Shown here in pieces: positions 34,097 through 43,918 of a stretch of 64,000 nt of DNA. This DNA is from JANLQX01 sp031423635 (GTDB taxonomy: Bacteria > Actinomycetota > Acidimicrobiia > Acidimicrobiales > JANYDT01): NCBI GenBank assembly GCA_031423635.1, contig JANPFX010000083.1:1-64000 (forward strand), read 5' to 3'. The first letter of the stretch is position 1. Every line of letters starts with the position of its first letter. The notes beneath the pieces are model-generated. The model worked only from the letters and a program-made list of their open reading frames with translations. It was not told where the DNA came from and did no database searches. The translations under genes were made by a program, and so were the position numbers.

Positions 34097-34175
34097 GTGC
34101 AGTCCCCAAATCGCATCGGCTCAGGGTACGGGAGGGGTACGACAACGACGCGCTGCCGCCAGGCCAATGGCATCG

Positions 34176-35291
34176 TCAGCCGTCGGTTGCAGGGGCGGCG
34201 ATCGACGGGAGGCCTCCGGCCCGCCGTTTCGTGGCCCGTTGGTAGCTGGGGTCCCCTTCCGGGGGCCAGTAGGACTGCAGGGTGAGGGCCGCGCCGTCGA
34301 CGTCGAATGATCCGGGTTGCGAGGAGACCACGCCCACCTGCCCGGCGCACGGCACACCGTCGACCTTGATCAGACTCGGCGGGAAGGCGTTTCCGGGAAG
34401 CCGAGGTTGGCGGACCGTCACGCGTTGCCACTGCCGGGAGGTCGTGATCTCGGTGCGATGGACGACGTCGCTGCAGGGCTCCCGGTAGGTGATCTGTACG
34501 CGGACAGGGGCGCCGGATGACCGCACGAGCGCACTCGCCGTGGCCAGTATCGGCTGCGAAGACGTGTCGACCGGCGTGTCCTGGCGGATGCCCTCGCCGC
34601 GGGCTGACGCGACAACTCGAAGAAACTGCCGCCCGTCGACGGCACCCGACCGGTCAGCGACGACGGTCGCCCCCGCGTCGATCGTCCACGACTCGAAGCC
34701 GCTCCCCAGTTCGAAGGATGGGTTGACCAGGCCGGCGTCCACGTAGCTCGCGTCGTCCAGATCCACCGTGCCGGCCGTGGACCGGACGACGACACGCATG
34801 GTGCACCGCTCGCCGTCGACCGGCTGCACGGTGGCCGAGACCTCCCGCCAGGCCGCACCGGTCACGAACGGCGTCGATGCCACCTCCTCGGCGCTCGCGC
34901 ACGCGGTCTGGGCCGTGATCGATCCGTTCGCCGCGATCCCCGGGTCCGCTGACCGCAACCACACGGAGAATCGGTAGGCACGCCCACGAACCGGGGTCAA
35001 CAGCACCTCCTGTCCGATCGAGCCTTGGGTGAGCCGTCCGAGCCGACCGAGGTCGCGGGCGTCCGACGAATCGATCACCCGGAAGACCGTCTCCGGTGTT
35101 TCCGCACCGATCGGACGGACGTTCCAGGTACCGAGCCTCGCGGGCTGCTCGAAGGACGGGTCCTGCAGCAGCTGCTGAGGTTCATCGGCGACCGTCGGCA
35201 CGGCGGCGGGATTGAGCAGATAACCGATCACCAGAGCACCACCGAAAAGGGCGACCCCGACGGTCGTGAACAACCGTCGACGAGTGGCCAT
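34176..35291 (-). CDS. Secreted protein with two carbohydrate-binding-like modules
   Basis: A 371-residue exported protein with an N-terminal hydrophobic helix (about 9-27) after RRR, acting as signal peptide or anchor. Two similar beta-sandwich modules follow. Each opens with a phrase of the CBM4/9 type: LLQDPSFEQPARLGTWNVRP (about 41-60) and GLVNPSFELGSGFESWTIDA. Each contains paired Cys, and GRAYRFSVWLRS is typical of the fold. A glycan- or wall-binding role is likely, without any enzyme domain. The ATG at 35291 overlaps the stop of the LppM-like gene by one base, so both are translated together. Confidence 0.7.
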   Translation of the reverse strand: MATRRRLFTTVGVALFGGALVIGYLLNPAAVPTVADEPQQLLQDPSFEQPARLGTWNVRPIGAETPETVFRVIDSSDARDLGRLGRLTQGSIGQEVLLTPVRGRAYRFSVWLRSADPGIAANGSITAQTACASAEEVASTPFVTGAAWREVSATVQPVDGERCTMRVVVRSTAGTVDLDDASYVDAGLVNPSFELGSGFESWTIDAGATVVADRSGAVDGRQFLRVVASARGEGIRQDTPVDTSSQPILATASALVRSSGAPVRVQITYREPCSDVVHRTEITTSRQWQRVTVRQPRLPGNAFPPSLIKVDGVPCAGQVGVVSSQPGSFDVDGAALTLQSYWPPEGDPSYQRATKRRAGGLPSIAAPATDG

Positions 35292-36127
35292 CACGATTGC
35301 CCGACCACATCGACGGCACCGGCAGCGGGAATCGAGTTCACGCGCGGGAACTCATCGTCCTCCGGGCCGGGAGCACCACCGCCGGGTCGTTTCGACCGGA
35401 AGTGGAGCGCCACGAGCACGACGAGCGCAAGGGCCGCCGCAGCGGTCCCGGCGAGCGTCGCCCAGGATGTCCTGCTCGCCGAAAGGAGGACCGGAGTCGA
35501 CACTCCGGAGGGGAGCTTCCAAGACCGCTCGAGCGCGAGAAGTCGAGCGTCGACGCGAAGGGCGAAGACCGAGTCGAGAGAGTCTCCACCGGCCTGTCGG
35601 ACCACTTCGGCGTCACTGACCCCGAAGGCACCACTGCCGGTCACGGCGGCGAGTCGCTCGTCCCCGAAGGACGCCAGCCCGCTGCGGAAATCGCCTTTCC
35701 CGGACAGCGAGACCGCGGTGGACCAGGCCGAGCGCTTCCGGGTGATCCGAAGATCGGACAACGGTCCGCGGGGTCCGGAGACTTGCCGGAGAAGCTTGTT
35801 GGCCTCTTCGACCGACCTGAAGCGATGGAAGAGTGAGAACCGGGCGGACCCATCCGCCGTGCGAACGACGCCCGGACCCTCCCAGCCCGTTCGACGGAAG
35901 TCGTCGATCCGCACGCGACCGGCCGCCGTATCTGTTGGCGTCGCCGCTGCGGCCTCCGCCGACGACGACTGGGGAAACACGGCGGCGGCGGCGTTTGCGT
36001 CGAGCTCCGCCGTCACCTCGATCCGCCCGGCGCCGAACTCGTCGGATTCGACCCTGACCGTCATGTCGACCCGACACGAGGTCAGCAACACTACGGAAGC
36101 ACCGAGCAACAGCAGGCGGGCGACCAT
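35291..36127 (-). CDS. LppM-like lipoprotein with C-terminal membrane helix
   Basis: A 278-residue envelope protein. The N-terminal helix ends in a lipobox, VVLLTSC, followed by RVDMTVRVESDEFGAGRIEV, the opening of the LppM (DUF3153) domain known from mycobacterial envelope proteins. The middle region has no recognised motif. Near the C-terminus is a second hydrophobic helix (about 228-247) and a short charged tail. LppM proteins affect trafficking and surface lipids in mycobacteria. The ATG at 36127 places the lipobox about 16 residues in; an upstream GTG is possible. It is coupled with the secreted protein downstream. Confidence 0.72.
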   Translation of the reverse strand: MVARLLLLGASVVLLTSCRVDMTVRVESDEFGAGRIEVTAELDANAAAAVFPQSSSAEAAAATPTDTAAGRVRIDDFRRTGWEGPGVVRTADGSARFSLFHRFRSVEEANKLLRQVSGPRGPLSDLRITRKRSAWSTAVSLSGKGDFRSGLASFGDERLAAVTGSGAFGVSDAEVVRQAGGDSLDSVFALRVDARLLALERSWKLPSGVSTPVLLSASRTSWATLAGTAAAALALVVLVALHFRSKRPGGGAPGPEDDEFPRVNSIPAAGAVDVVGQS

Positions 36128-36516
36128 CGGGCGACGCCGACACACTTGCCGGACCGTGTCGAGAAGCGAAGGCCGACCGCGCCTGAGCACAGGTCCACAA
36201 CGGCGACGCACGACGGCCACGGTAGCTGGCCCAGGACGCGGTGACGGGCCCGAAGACCCAACATGTCGAGCACACGAGTGACGGCCCAGCCGGCGCAAAC
36301 ACGAAGAGAGTGGAGGGGTGGCACCGATCGGGCCCCACCCCGAGGAACGGAGACCCGGTTCGACGAAGGAGAACAGCGGGCGAGTACCGCAGCGGGTGGG
36401 GAGGATCGGTGACAGGCCCCGCAACGGCAAGCACCGGAAACCGTCCGGCGCGGCGGCAGAAATCGGAAGGGCCCGCCGAAGCGGGCCCTTCTCCGAGAAC
36501 TTCCGGTCGATCAGTT
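36128..36516. other. Intergenic region between the LppM-like gene and clpC
   Basis: A 389-base gap holding the promoter region of the LppM-like gene and the clpC terminator at 36467-36490. No convincing short gene or RNA was found in the rest; frames crossing it are arginine-rich and start inside neighbouring genes. Confidence 0.55.
36467..36490 (-). terminator. Strong terminator hairpin after clpC
   Basis: Perfect ten-base arms AAGGGCCCGC and GCGGGCCCTT around a CGAA tetraloop, 27 bases past the clpC stop. The arms supply A and T tracts at the base of the stem. One of the clearest terminators in the window. Confidence 0.85.
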
Positions 36517-39054
36517 TCAGTCGGACGGAGTGGCTACAGGCTCGTCGGCGCCGGAGGCGGTCAGATCATCGGGAAGGACGGTGTCGCTCGCCGTGAACAC
36601 GATGCCTCCGTCGATGGCGTCGACGATGATCGACTGACCGGTGTGGAACTCCTTCTCGAGGAGCTTCTCCGACAGCGGGTCTTCGACCAGCCGCTGGATG
36701 GCCCGACGAAGCGGACGGGCGCCGAGGGTCGGGTCATAGCCCTGGCGGGCGAGTTCCAGCTTGGCGTCACCGGTGATCTCGATGGAGATCCCCTGCACCG
36801 TGAGCTGCTCGGCGAGGCGGCGGACCATGAAGTCCACCATCTGGACGACCTCACTCATGGCGAGTTCGTGGAACACGATCGTGTCGTCGATGCGGTTGAG
36901 GAACTCCGGACGGAAGTGCGCCTTCAGCGCATCTATGACCTTGTCCTTCATCCGCTCGTAGGACACCGCTTCGCTGGTCTTCGAGAAGCCGAGGGTGGCC
37001 TTGCGGAGTTCGGCGGTGCCAAGGTTCGACGTCATGATGATGACGGTGTTCTTGAAGTCCACCGAGCGTCCCTGGGAGTCGGTCAGGCGACCGTCTTCGA
37101 GGATCTGCAGCAGCGTGTTGAATACGTCTGGGTGGGCTTTTTCAACCTCGTCGAAGAGCACGACCGAGAACGGACGACGGCGCACGGCTTCGGTGAGCTG
37201 GCCGCCTTCGTCGTACCCGACGTAGCCCGGGGGCGAACCCACGAGACGGCTGACGGTGTGCTTCTCCTGGTACTCGCTCATGTCGAGACGGATCAGTGAC
37301 TGCTCGTCGCCGAAGAGGAACTGGGCGAGCGTCTTCGCCAGCTCGGTCTTACCGACGCCGGTGGGGCCGAGGAAGATGAATGATCCGCTCGGACGGCGGG
37401 GATCCTTGATTCCGGCGCGGGTGCGACGGATCGCCCGCGACACGGCCTTAATAGCGTCTTCCTGACCGATGACCCGCTTGTGGAGCTCGTCCTCCATACG
37501 GAGGAGCTTCTCGGTCTCGGCTTCGGTGAGCTTGGACACCGGGATGCCGGTCCACATGGCCAGCACGTCGGCGATGGCTTCCTCATCGACTTCGTCGAAG
37601 AGATCGACGCCGGCAGCCTTCCACTCCGCTTCCTTCGCCGTCTTCTGCTCGAGCAGGTCCTTCTCCTGGTCACGTAGCTTGGCGGCAGCCTCGAACTGCT
37701 GGTTCTCGATGGCCGCTTCCTTGTCCTTGCGGACCTTGGCGACTTCGTTCTCCAGCTCGCGGTAGTCGGGCGGGGTCTGCATCCGCTTGATGCGAAGGCG
37801 GGCACCGGCCTCATCGATCAGATCGATGGCCTTGTCGGGGAGTTGGCGGTCCGCGATGTAGCGGTCCGCCATATTGGCTGCGGCGACCAGCGCCTGGTCG
37901 GTGATGGTGACACGGTGGTGCGTCTCGTAGCGATCCCGCAGACCCTTCAGGATCTCGACGGTGTGGGCCACCGACGGCTGCTCGACCTTGATCGGCTGGA
38001 AGCGACGTTCGAGCGCGGCGTCCTTTTCGAGGTGCTTGCGGTACTCCTCGGTGGTGGTCGCCCCGATGGTCTGCAGCTCACCGCGGGCGAGCATCGGCTT
38101 GAGGATGCTCGCCGCGTCGATGGCGCCTTCGGCTGCGCCGGCGCCGACGAGGGTGTGGATCTCGTCGATGAACAAGATGATGTCGCCGCGGGTCTTGATC
38201 TCCTTGAGCACCTTCTTGAGGCGTTCCTCGAAGTCACCGCGGTAGCGGCTTCCGGCGACAAGGGCGCCGAGGTCGAGCGTGTAGACCTGCTTGTCCTTGA
38301 TGGTGTCCGGCACATCGTTGGCGACGATCCGCTGGGACAGCCCCTCGACGATGGCCGTCTTGCCGACGCCGGGCTCTCCGATCAGGACCGGGTTGTTCTT
38401 GGTGCGACGCGAGAGCACCTGCATGATGCGCTCGATCTCCTTCTCGCGGCCGATCACCGGGTCGAGCTTCTTCTCTCGTGCGAGGGCGGTGAGGTTGCGG
38501 CCGAACTGGTCGAGCACGAGCGAGCCCTGCGGCGCATCGGCGGCACCGGTTGACGCGCCCACACCTGCGGCGGTGGGCTGGCCACCCTTGGCGGCGTCGC
38601 CGGTTTGACCGGAGCCCTGATAGCCGGAGAGCTGCTGGATGACCTGCTGGCGGACCCGGGAGAGGTCGGCGCCGAGCTTCACGAGAACCTGGGCGGCAAC
38701 CCCCTCGCCTTCGCGGATCAGGCCGAGCAGGATGTGCTCCGTACCGATGTAGTTGTGGCCGAGTTGCAGAGCCTCACGCAGAGAGAGCTCGAGAACCTTC
38801 TTGGCCCGGGGGGTGAACGGAATGTGGCCCGACGGCGAGTTCCCGCCCTGACCGATGATCTCCTCAACCTGGGCGCGCACGGCCTCGAGCGAGATCCCGA
38901 GGGACTCGAGCGACTTGGCGGCGACGCCCTCACCTTCGTGGATCAGACCGAGGAGGATGTGCTCGGTCCCGATGTAGTTGTGGTTGAGCAGGCGCGCCTC
39001 TTCTTGCGCCAATACGACCACTCGACGGGCCCGATCAGTGAAACGTTCGAACAA
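36517..39054 (-). CDS. clpC: ATP-dependent Clp protease ATP-binding subunit ClpC
   Basis: Hexameric unfoldase that feeds proteins to ClpP, essential in actinobacteria. The protein has 845 residues. Two Clp_N repeats (RRVVVLAQEEARLLNHNYIG and a second GHNYIGTEHILLGL) come first. ATPase 1 has GEPGVGKTAIVEGL and ATPase 2 has GPTGVGKTELAK. A UVR-type coiled motif (ENQQFEAAAKLRDQEKDL) lies between them, identifying ClpC rather than ClpB. The start is TTG at 39054: GGAGG stands five bases before it and the product then begins FERFTDRARRVV as in all ClpC. A 39-base frame extension upstream is not family-like. Confidence 0.97.
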   Translation of the reverse strand: MFERFTDRARRVVVLAQEEARLLNHNYIGTEHILLGLIHEGEGVAAKSLESLGISLEAVRAQVEEIIGQGGNSPSGHIPFTPRAKKVLELSLREALQLGHNYIGTEHILLGLIREGEGVAAQVLVKLGADLSRVRQQVIQQLSGYQGSGQTGDAAKGGQPTAAGVGASTGAADAPQGSLVLDQFGRNLTALAREKKLDPVIGREKEIERIMQVLSRRTKNNPVLIGEPGVGKTAIVEGLSQRIVANDVPDTIKDKQVYTLDLGALVAGSRYRGDFEERLKKVLKEIKTRGDIILFIDEIHTLVGAGAAEGAIDAASILKPMLARGELQTIGATTTEEYRKHLEKDAALERRFQPIKVEQPSVAHTVEILKGLRDRYETHHRVTITDQALVAAANMADRYIADRQLPDKAIDLIDEAGARLRIKRMQTPPDYRELENEVAKVRKDKEAAIENQQFEAAAKLRDQEKDLLEQKTAKEAEWKAAGVDLFDEVDEEAIADVLAMWTGIPVSKLTEAETEKLLRMEDELHKRVIGQEDAIKAVSRAIRRTRAGIKDPRRPSGSFIFLGPTGVGKTELAKTLAQFLFGDEQSLIRLDMSEYQEKHTVSRLVGSPPGYVGYDEGGQLTEAVRRRPFSVVLFDEVEKAHPDVFNTLLQILEDGRLTDSQGRSVDFKNTVIIMTSNLGTAELRKATLGFSKTSEAVSYERMKDKVIDALKAHFRPEFLNRIDDTIVFHELAMSEVVQMVDFMVRRLAEQLTVQGISIEITGDAKLELARQGYDPTLGARPLRRAIQRLVEDPLSEKLLEKEFHTGQSIIVDAIDGGIVFTASDTVLPDDLTASGADEPVATPSD

Positions 39055-39362
39055 CGGAGCCTCCTCGAGACCGTTGGGGGGATACTGCAAGTGTACTGGC
39101 GGGTCGCTCTCTACAGACCGGACCGTTGTTCACTCGTTGCTTGCACTGTGTTGTAACGCCGCGGAAGACCACAACGTTCCAACGTTGCCATCTTCTTCGA
39201 CCTGTCCTTCGTCACATCGGCGGGACAGCGGGGGACTTGAGATGCCGGATGACCTATTTCGGCTCCCGGGGGGCCTTCTTCCCGCACGGCAGGTGACCGA
39301 CGCAACTCCGGGCGCCTTTCACGGCCTGCGCAGTATTGGCGACGGTGCCGTAGCCTTACCTT
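39055..39362. other. Divergent promoter region of clpC and the polyprenyl synthase
   Basis: A 308-base gap between divergent genes. It holds AACGTT at 39173 and again at 39181, separated by two bases, and a T/G-rich stretch around 39125-39155, but no motif that I can assign to a known heat-shock or ClgR operator. No small ORF with a ribosome site was found. Confidence 0.5.
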
Positions 39363-40340
39363 GTGAGCAAATCTGCGCTCCCGCTCGATCTTCCTCTTCT
39401 GGAGGACGATCTCCGTCGGGTTGAAGACGAACTGCGTTCGTCCGTGGTGACCGAGGACCCGTTCCTCACCGAAGTTGCGCGCAACCTGATCGTCGCCGGC
39501 GGGAAGCGGCTTCGGCCCGTCTTGTCCCTGGCTGCGGCCTACGCCGGACCGGGCCACGTCGTCGACGACGTCGTGCGCGGGGCGGTCGCCGTCGAGCTGG
39601 TTCACCTCGGTTCGCTTTACCACGACGACGTGATGGACGAAGCTGCCACCCGTCGCGGTCAACCAACGGCGAACGCCCGGTTCGGGAACTTCGCGGCGAT
39701 CGTGGCCGGCGATTTCTGCCTTGCCGTGTCGGCTCAGATAGCCGCCTCGCTCGGGGTCGAGGTCTCGGGACTGCTCGGCTTCACGATCGGGGAGCTGTGC
39801 AAGGGCCAGGTGGCCGAACTGCAGTCGCTGTTCCGACTCGATCGGGCAGAGGAGGCGTATTTCCGGTCCATCAACGGCAAGACGGCGTCACTCATGGCGG
39901 CCGCAGCACGCGTGGGCGCCATCACCAGTGGCATGAACCGGCCCGAGATCGAGGCGCTGACCGTCTTCGGGCAACGGGTCGGGATGGTGTTCCAGATCGC
40001 CGACGACATCCTCGACGTCGTCGCCACCGACGAGCAACTGGGAAAGCCGGCGGGGAACGACCTGGTCGAGGGTGTCTACACGTTGCCGGTGCTCCGCGCC
40101 TTCCGCGATCCTGCCGTCGGCGACGAGCTCCGGGGGATGCTGGGTGCACCGATTGACCGGTCCCTGGTCGACCAGTTGCGCAAGCTCGTGCGGGCGTCCG
40201 ATGGCGTCGAACAGGCCGTCACCGTCGCCCGCGGGTTCGCCGACGAAGCCGCTGCGGCGCTCGACGCGCTTTCCGGGTCGGCCGCCCGAACGCAGCTGGC
40301 CGGCTTGGGGCACTCCCTGCTCGACCGCCTTCCTGCCTAG
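39363..40340 (+). CDS. Long-chain polyprenyl diphosphate synthase
   Basis: Head-to-tail condensation of isopentenyl diphosphate to make the side chain of menaquinone or a related long prenyl diphosphate. The protein has 325 residues, all-helical. GGKRLRP, the first aspartate-rich motif DDVMD with preceding LGSLYH, GQPTANARFG, and the second motif DDILDVVA are all intact. The residues before DDVMD are small, which usually allows a C30-C50 product. GTG 39363 is the start. No menaquinone gene adjoins it, and the chain length is not resolved by sequence. Confidence 0.93.
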   Translation: MSKSALPLDLPLLEDDLRRVEDELRSSVVTEDPFLTEVARNLIVAGGKRLRPVLSLAAAYAGPGHVVDDVVRGAVAVELVHLGSLYHDDVMDEAATRRGQPTANARFGNFAAIVAGDFCLAVSAQIAASLGVEVSGLLGFTIGELCKGQVAELQSLFRLDRAEEAYFRSINGKTASLMAAAARVGAITSGMNRPEIEALTVFGQRVGMVFQIADDILDVVATDEQLGKPAGNDLVEGVYTLPVLRAFRDPAVGDELRGMLGAPIDRSLVDQLRKLVRASDGVEQAVTVARGFADEAAAALDALSGSAARTQLAGLGHSLLDRLPA

Positions 40341-40468
40341 CCCTCCCAGGGCTGCCCAAACGGCAGGACCACCACCCCGGGTTTCGGGCTCTCTGCGTCG
40401 GAATCCACCGGACTCGCCTGCGTCGGGATGCGTCCGGGCCCGGTCCGGGGCGACTCGACCGACTCCGG

Positions 40469-42316
40469 TCAGCGCTTTTTCGTGGTCTTCTTCTTGGCGA
40501 CGGGTTTGACCGTGGTCGGACTGCCGACGTCGGCTCCTCCGACCACCGTGACCACCGGACTGGCGCCGACCGCCACCGCTACAGCGACGACGGTGGTGTT
40601 CGGATTGGTCTTGACGGTGGTGGTCTTCGTCTTGGACTTCTTCGTGGTCGTCGTGGTGGCGGTCGCCGAAGGCTCCGGTGCGACTGCCGGGCTGAGGGCG
40701 CCAGGAGGCAACGCGCCGACCGCAGCGACCGGCCCCCCGGCGTCGCCCGTCAGCGCCTGACCGGGCGCGGTATCGACGGTTGCGGCAACGGGATCCGCGG
40801 CAGGTGCGGGGCCGCCCTCAACGATCATCGAGGTGAAGAAGTACGACGACTTCAGGGAGAACGAACGCATGAACTCGGCTCCGGAGATCGACACTGAGCC
40901 CTTCTCGTAGACGAGGGTGACCGTGTTGGCGCGTCCTCCGTCCGGGCCGATCCCGTCCCGTGCGGTGACCTTCACGTCGACCAGTGCACCGAGCTTGGGG
41001 CTCTTGCGAACGCTGTCGCTGGGAAGCCGACGCTCCCAGCTCCGATTGGGGTTCGGGTCGATCGCGTCCCCTTCGTCGATCACCGCCGGGAACTCGCCTC
41101 CGGCTGTGTGTCCGCCGGTCGACGCGGAGAACTCGGTGCGGATCGCGACGCCGTTCTTCGGGTTCACCCGGATTTCGCCAGCGGTCTCGGCGATCGCCCG
41201 ATCGGTCCGTGGATCCTCGAGCGAGGTGAAGCCTTTTGCCGTCATCACCCCGCGCCCGCCGTACACCTGGCACGAGATCGTGTCGCAGGTGTTCGAGAAT
41301 CCCGAGCGCTTCTCGGCGGCAGCATACGAACGGGCCGCAACTGCTTGCGCCTTCACCGCCTCGAGGCCCTTGTCGCCCCAGGAGGCCGAGATTTCGCGTG
41401 GGACGACACCACGGAGGTAGGCCTCCATACCCACGAGGTTGACGCTGCGCTGGACCTTGCCGTCGGTGATGGCGAGCAAGTCGCCCCGGTACACCCTCCG
41501 CTGGGCGTCCTCACAGACCTGCAACATGTTGGTGTGGTCATCGGGGCCGGCCGCCGGGTCGGCCGGCCCCGTCGTGATCGTGACCGTCCGGGAGGCCAAC
41601 GACGTCCGAACGGTCCACGGTCCCGAGCAGCCGGGGGCGTCGCTGATCTCCCATGCGCCGCGGGAGAGACGGACCCGCACAGCAGCACCCACCCCCGAAC
41701 TGAGCGGCGGATCGACGACGGAAACCGCTCCCGGATTGACCGTCGTGGTCGGACCGGCAACGGGTTGCGCTGCCGGTGCCACGGTCACCGCAGCCCCGAC
41801 GATCGGATCGGGAGCAGCCGCCACAACCGCCGGCGCGGAAACGGCTCCGATCGCAAGTGCCGGCGGGACGATCAGCCCGGCCTCGCCTTCGACCCGAAGG
41901 TAGAGGCGGCCTTTCGGCTGATACACCGCGAGAGGTTTCGCGTCGAGTGCGCTGATGCGCACACCGATCGCCGAGGTGGGGGAAAGAGCGCCCGGGACGG
42001 TGCCCCCGTAGAAGTGGTCCAGGATCTGTCGGCTCGTCCAGCCCTTGGTGGTGGCATAGCCAAAGGCGCCCCACTGTCCGAGCCCGCGCCCATGGCCGAA
42101 CCCGCGGCCGGAGATCACGAGCGTTCGTTTCGGGGCAGCCGTGCTCGTGGGTGCCGGTGGAGCGGTGTCGGCCACCGGTGCCGGAGCGGGTGTGGACGCC
42201 ACGGAGGAATCCGTCTGGGCCGACGCTCCCGTGGCCGCGATCATCAGGGCGCAGAGAGCAAGCGCGCTGATCATCACGGAACGAGGCGTTACGAGGGGGA
42301 AGACCCGCACGCGCAC
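40469..42316 (-). CDS. Second secreted SpoIID/LytB-domain protein, permuted
   Basis: An exported protein of 615 residues. Signal peptide: residues 1-34, ending ATGASA. After a Pro/Ala linker, GRGFGHGRGLGQWGAFGY (about 70-87) occurs at the N-terminal end, then ILDHFYGGTVPGAL. The main SpoIID part follows: LVGMEAYLRGVVPREISASW, AVAARSYAA, SCQVYGGRGV and SASTGGHTAGGEFPAV. The C-terminus is a Lys/Thr-rich tail ending KKKTTKKR. Same permuted order as the gene at 17094, but with a basic tail instead of a membrane helix. Predicted peptidoglycan glycan-strand hydrolase or remodeller. GTG start. Confidence 0.85.
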   Translation of the reverse strand: MRVRVFPLVTPRSVMISALALCALMIAATGASAQTDSSVASTPAPAPVADTAPPAPTSTAAPKRTLVISGRGFGHGRGLGQWGAFGYATTKGWTSRQILDHFYGGTVPGALSPTSAIGVRISALDAKPLAVYQPKGRLYLRVEGEAGLIVPPALAIGAVSAPAVVAAAPDPIVGAAVTVAPAAQPVAGPTTTVNPGAVSVVDPPLSSGVGAAVRVRLSRGAWEISDAPGCSGPWTVRTSLASRTVTITTGPADPAAGPDDHTNMLQVCEDAQRRVYRGDLLAITDGKVQRSVNLVGMEAYLRGVVPREISASWGDKGLEAVKAQAVAARSYAAAEKRSGFSNTCDTISCQVYGGRGVMTAKGFTSLEDPRTDRAIAETAGEIRVNPKNGVAIRTEFSASTGGHTAGGEFPAVIDEGDAIDPNPNRSWERRLPSDSVRKSPKLGALVDVKVTARDGIGPDGGRANTVTLVYEKGSVSISGAEFMRSFSLKSSYFFTSMIVEGGPAPAADPVAATVDTAPGQALTGDAGGPVAAVGALPPGALSPAVAPEPSATATTTTTKKSKTKTTTVKTNPNTTVVAVAVAVGASPVVTVVGGADVGSPTTVKPVAKKKTTKKR

Positions 42317-42391
42317 ATCACCATTCTGCCAAAGGATCCCGCCGACCGGTGTTGCCGCCGGTCATCGACCAGCAACCGGACGACGGAACAG

Positions 42392-43816
42392 CTAGGGGAA
42401 CTGCTCCGGACGAAGCGTCGGGAAGAGGATCACGTCACGGATCGTGGTGGTGTTGGTGAGCAGCATGGCGAGCCGATCGATGCCGATGCCGAGGCCACCG
42501 GTCGGCGCAAGACCGTATTCGAGTGCCCGGACATAGTCGTGGTCCATGACCATTGCCTCGTCGTCGTAGTCGGACTGCCGGACCTGATCCTCGAACCGGG
42601 ACTTCTGTTCGGCGGCATCGATGAGCTCGGAGTACCCGTTGCAGAGCTCGCGTCCGGCGACGATGCCCTCGAACCGCTCCGTCATGTTCGGCAGGGTGCG
42701 GTGGTCACGGGCCAGCGGCGAGACTTCCTTCGGGTAGTCGCACACGAAGACGGGATCCCAGAGGGTGTGCTCGACCGTCTTCTCGTAGAGCTCCAGGAGC
42801 AGTTTGCCGGGGCCGTATCCCGGCTTCACCTCGACACCGTGCTGCGCGCAGAGCGAGCGCAGTACGCTCACCGGCGTCTCGATGGAGACATCGACCCCGA
42901 TGGCTGCGCTCGTAAGCGCGCTGAGGGTCTTGCGGGGCCAGGGAGGAGTGAGGTCGAGCTCCCGATCGCCGTACGCGATCTTCGTCGTGCCGTTCAGCTG
43001 CTGACACAGATAGGCCACGACGTTCTCCGTGAGCTGCATCTGGTCTTCGTAATCCCAGTACGCCGCATAGATCTCGAGCATCGTGAACTCGGGGTTGTGC
43101 CGCGGGGACAGACCCTCGTTGCGAAACACGCGGCCGATCTCGAAGACCCGCTCGAGTCCTCCGACCACCAGGCGCTTCAGGTAGAGCTCGGGAGCGATTC
43201 GGAGGAACAGCGGCAGATCGAGCGCGTTGTGGTGGGTCGTGAACGGCTTTGCGAGGGCGCCACCCGGAATCGGCTGGAGCAGCGGTGTTTCCACCTCGAG
43301 GAATCCGTGCTCGTCTTCCAACCAGCGACGCATGAGCGAGATCATGCGGGATCGGTTGACCAAGGTCGTCCGCGACTCCTCGTTCACCACGAGGTCGACG
43401 TAGCGCTGCCGATAGCGGGTGTCGGTATCAGTGAGCCCGTGCCACTTGTCGGGGAACTGTCGCTTCGCCTCGGCCAGGAGCGTCCACGACGTGACCTTGA
43501 CCGAGAGCTCACCCTTCTTCGTGCGCATCACGAGGCCGGTAACACCGATCCAGTCGCCCAGGCTGAGTGAAGTGAAGGCGTCGAAGTCGGGGGTGACGTC
43601 GGCCGGAGCAAAGAGCTGTATCCGGCCGGTCGAGTCCTGCAGCTGGCCGAACGCGAGTTTGCCCTGCCCACGCCGGAGCATCAGCCGCCCGGCGACCGTC
43701 ACTTCGCTGGTCGTTTCGGTGGCGTCGGCCACGACGCCCTCGGCGCCGAACTGGGCCACGACGGCGGCAGCCGAGTGTGTCGGGGCGAAGCGGTAGGGAA
43801 CGTCAGCGGTCGTCAT
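42392..43816 (-). CDS. lysS: Lysyl-tRNA synthetase, class II
   Basis: Charges tRNA-Lys. Length is 474 residues. The N-terminal OB-fold anticodon domain includes VTVAGRLMLRRGQGKLAFGQ, and the catalytic core has class II motif 2 FRNEGLSPRHNPEFTMLE and motif 3 GLGIGIDRLAMLLTN. The binding loop GRELCNGYSELIDA is intact. ATG 43816 gives the family N-terminus; the open frame upstream is antisense to coaX. It diverges from coaX across about 100 bases. Confidence 0.97.
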   Translation of the reverse strand: MTTADVPYRFAPTHSAAAVVAQFGAEGVVADATETTSEVTVAGRLMLRRGQGKLAFGQLQDSTGRIQLFAPADVTPDFDAFTSLSLGDWIGVTGLVMRTKKGELSVKVTSWTLLAEAKRQFPDKWHGLTDTDTRYRQRYVDLVVNEESRTTLVNRSRMISLMRRWLEDEHGFLEVETPLLQPIPGGALAKPFTTHHNALDLPLFLRIAPELYLKRLVVGGLERVFEIGRVFRNEGLSPRHNPEFTMLEIYAAYWDYEDQMQLTENVVAYLCQQLNGTTKIAYGDRELDLTPPWPRKTLSALTSAAIGVDVSIETPVSVLRSLCAQHGVEVKPGYGPGKLLLELYEKTVEHTLWDPVFVCDYPKEVSPLARDHRTLPNMTERFEGIVAGRELCNGYSELIDAAEQKSRFEDQVRQSDYDDEAMVMDHDYVRALEYGLAPTGGLGIGIDRLAMLLTNTTTIRDVILFPTLRPEQFP

Positions 43817-43918
43817 AGCGGTCGACAAGTCTCCCACCCGCCCGGGAGCGGAACAGTCAACGTTCCGTCGTCGTCCCGACACCGCGACGCTCCGTCGGCG
43901 GATGTCTAACCTGGCCAC

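Noticed and set aside
39173..39186. Repeated AACGTT upstream of clpC as a heat-shock or ClgR operator
   Set aside because: Short, self-complementary and not a match to any operator that I know; chance occurrence is plausible.
42344..42363. Six-base hairpin after lysS as a terminator
   Set aside because: Weak stem and long loop; not distinguishable from background in this GC-rich DNA.
41108..43570. An 820-codon plus-strand frame across the SpoIID and lysS genes
   Set aside because: It spans two real genes on the other strand and their gap; no domain, signal or ribosome site.
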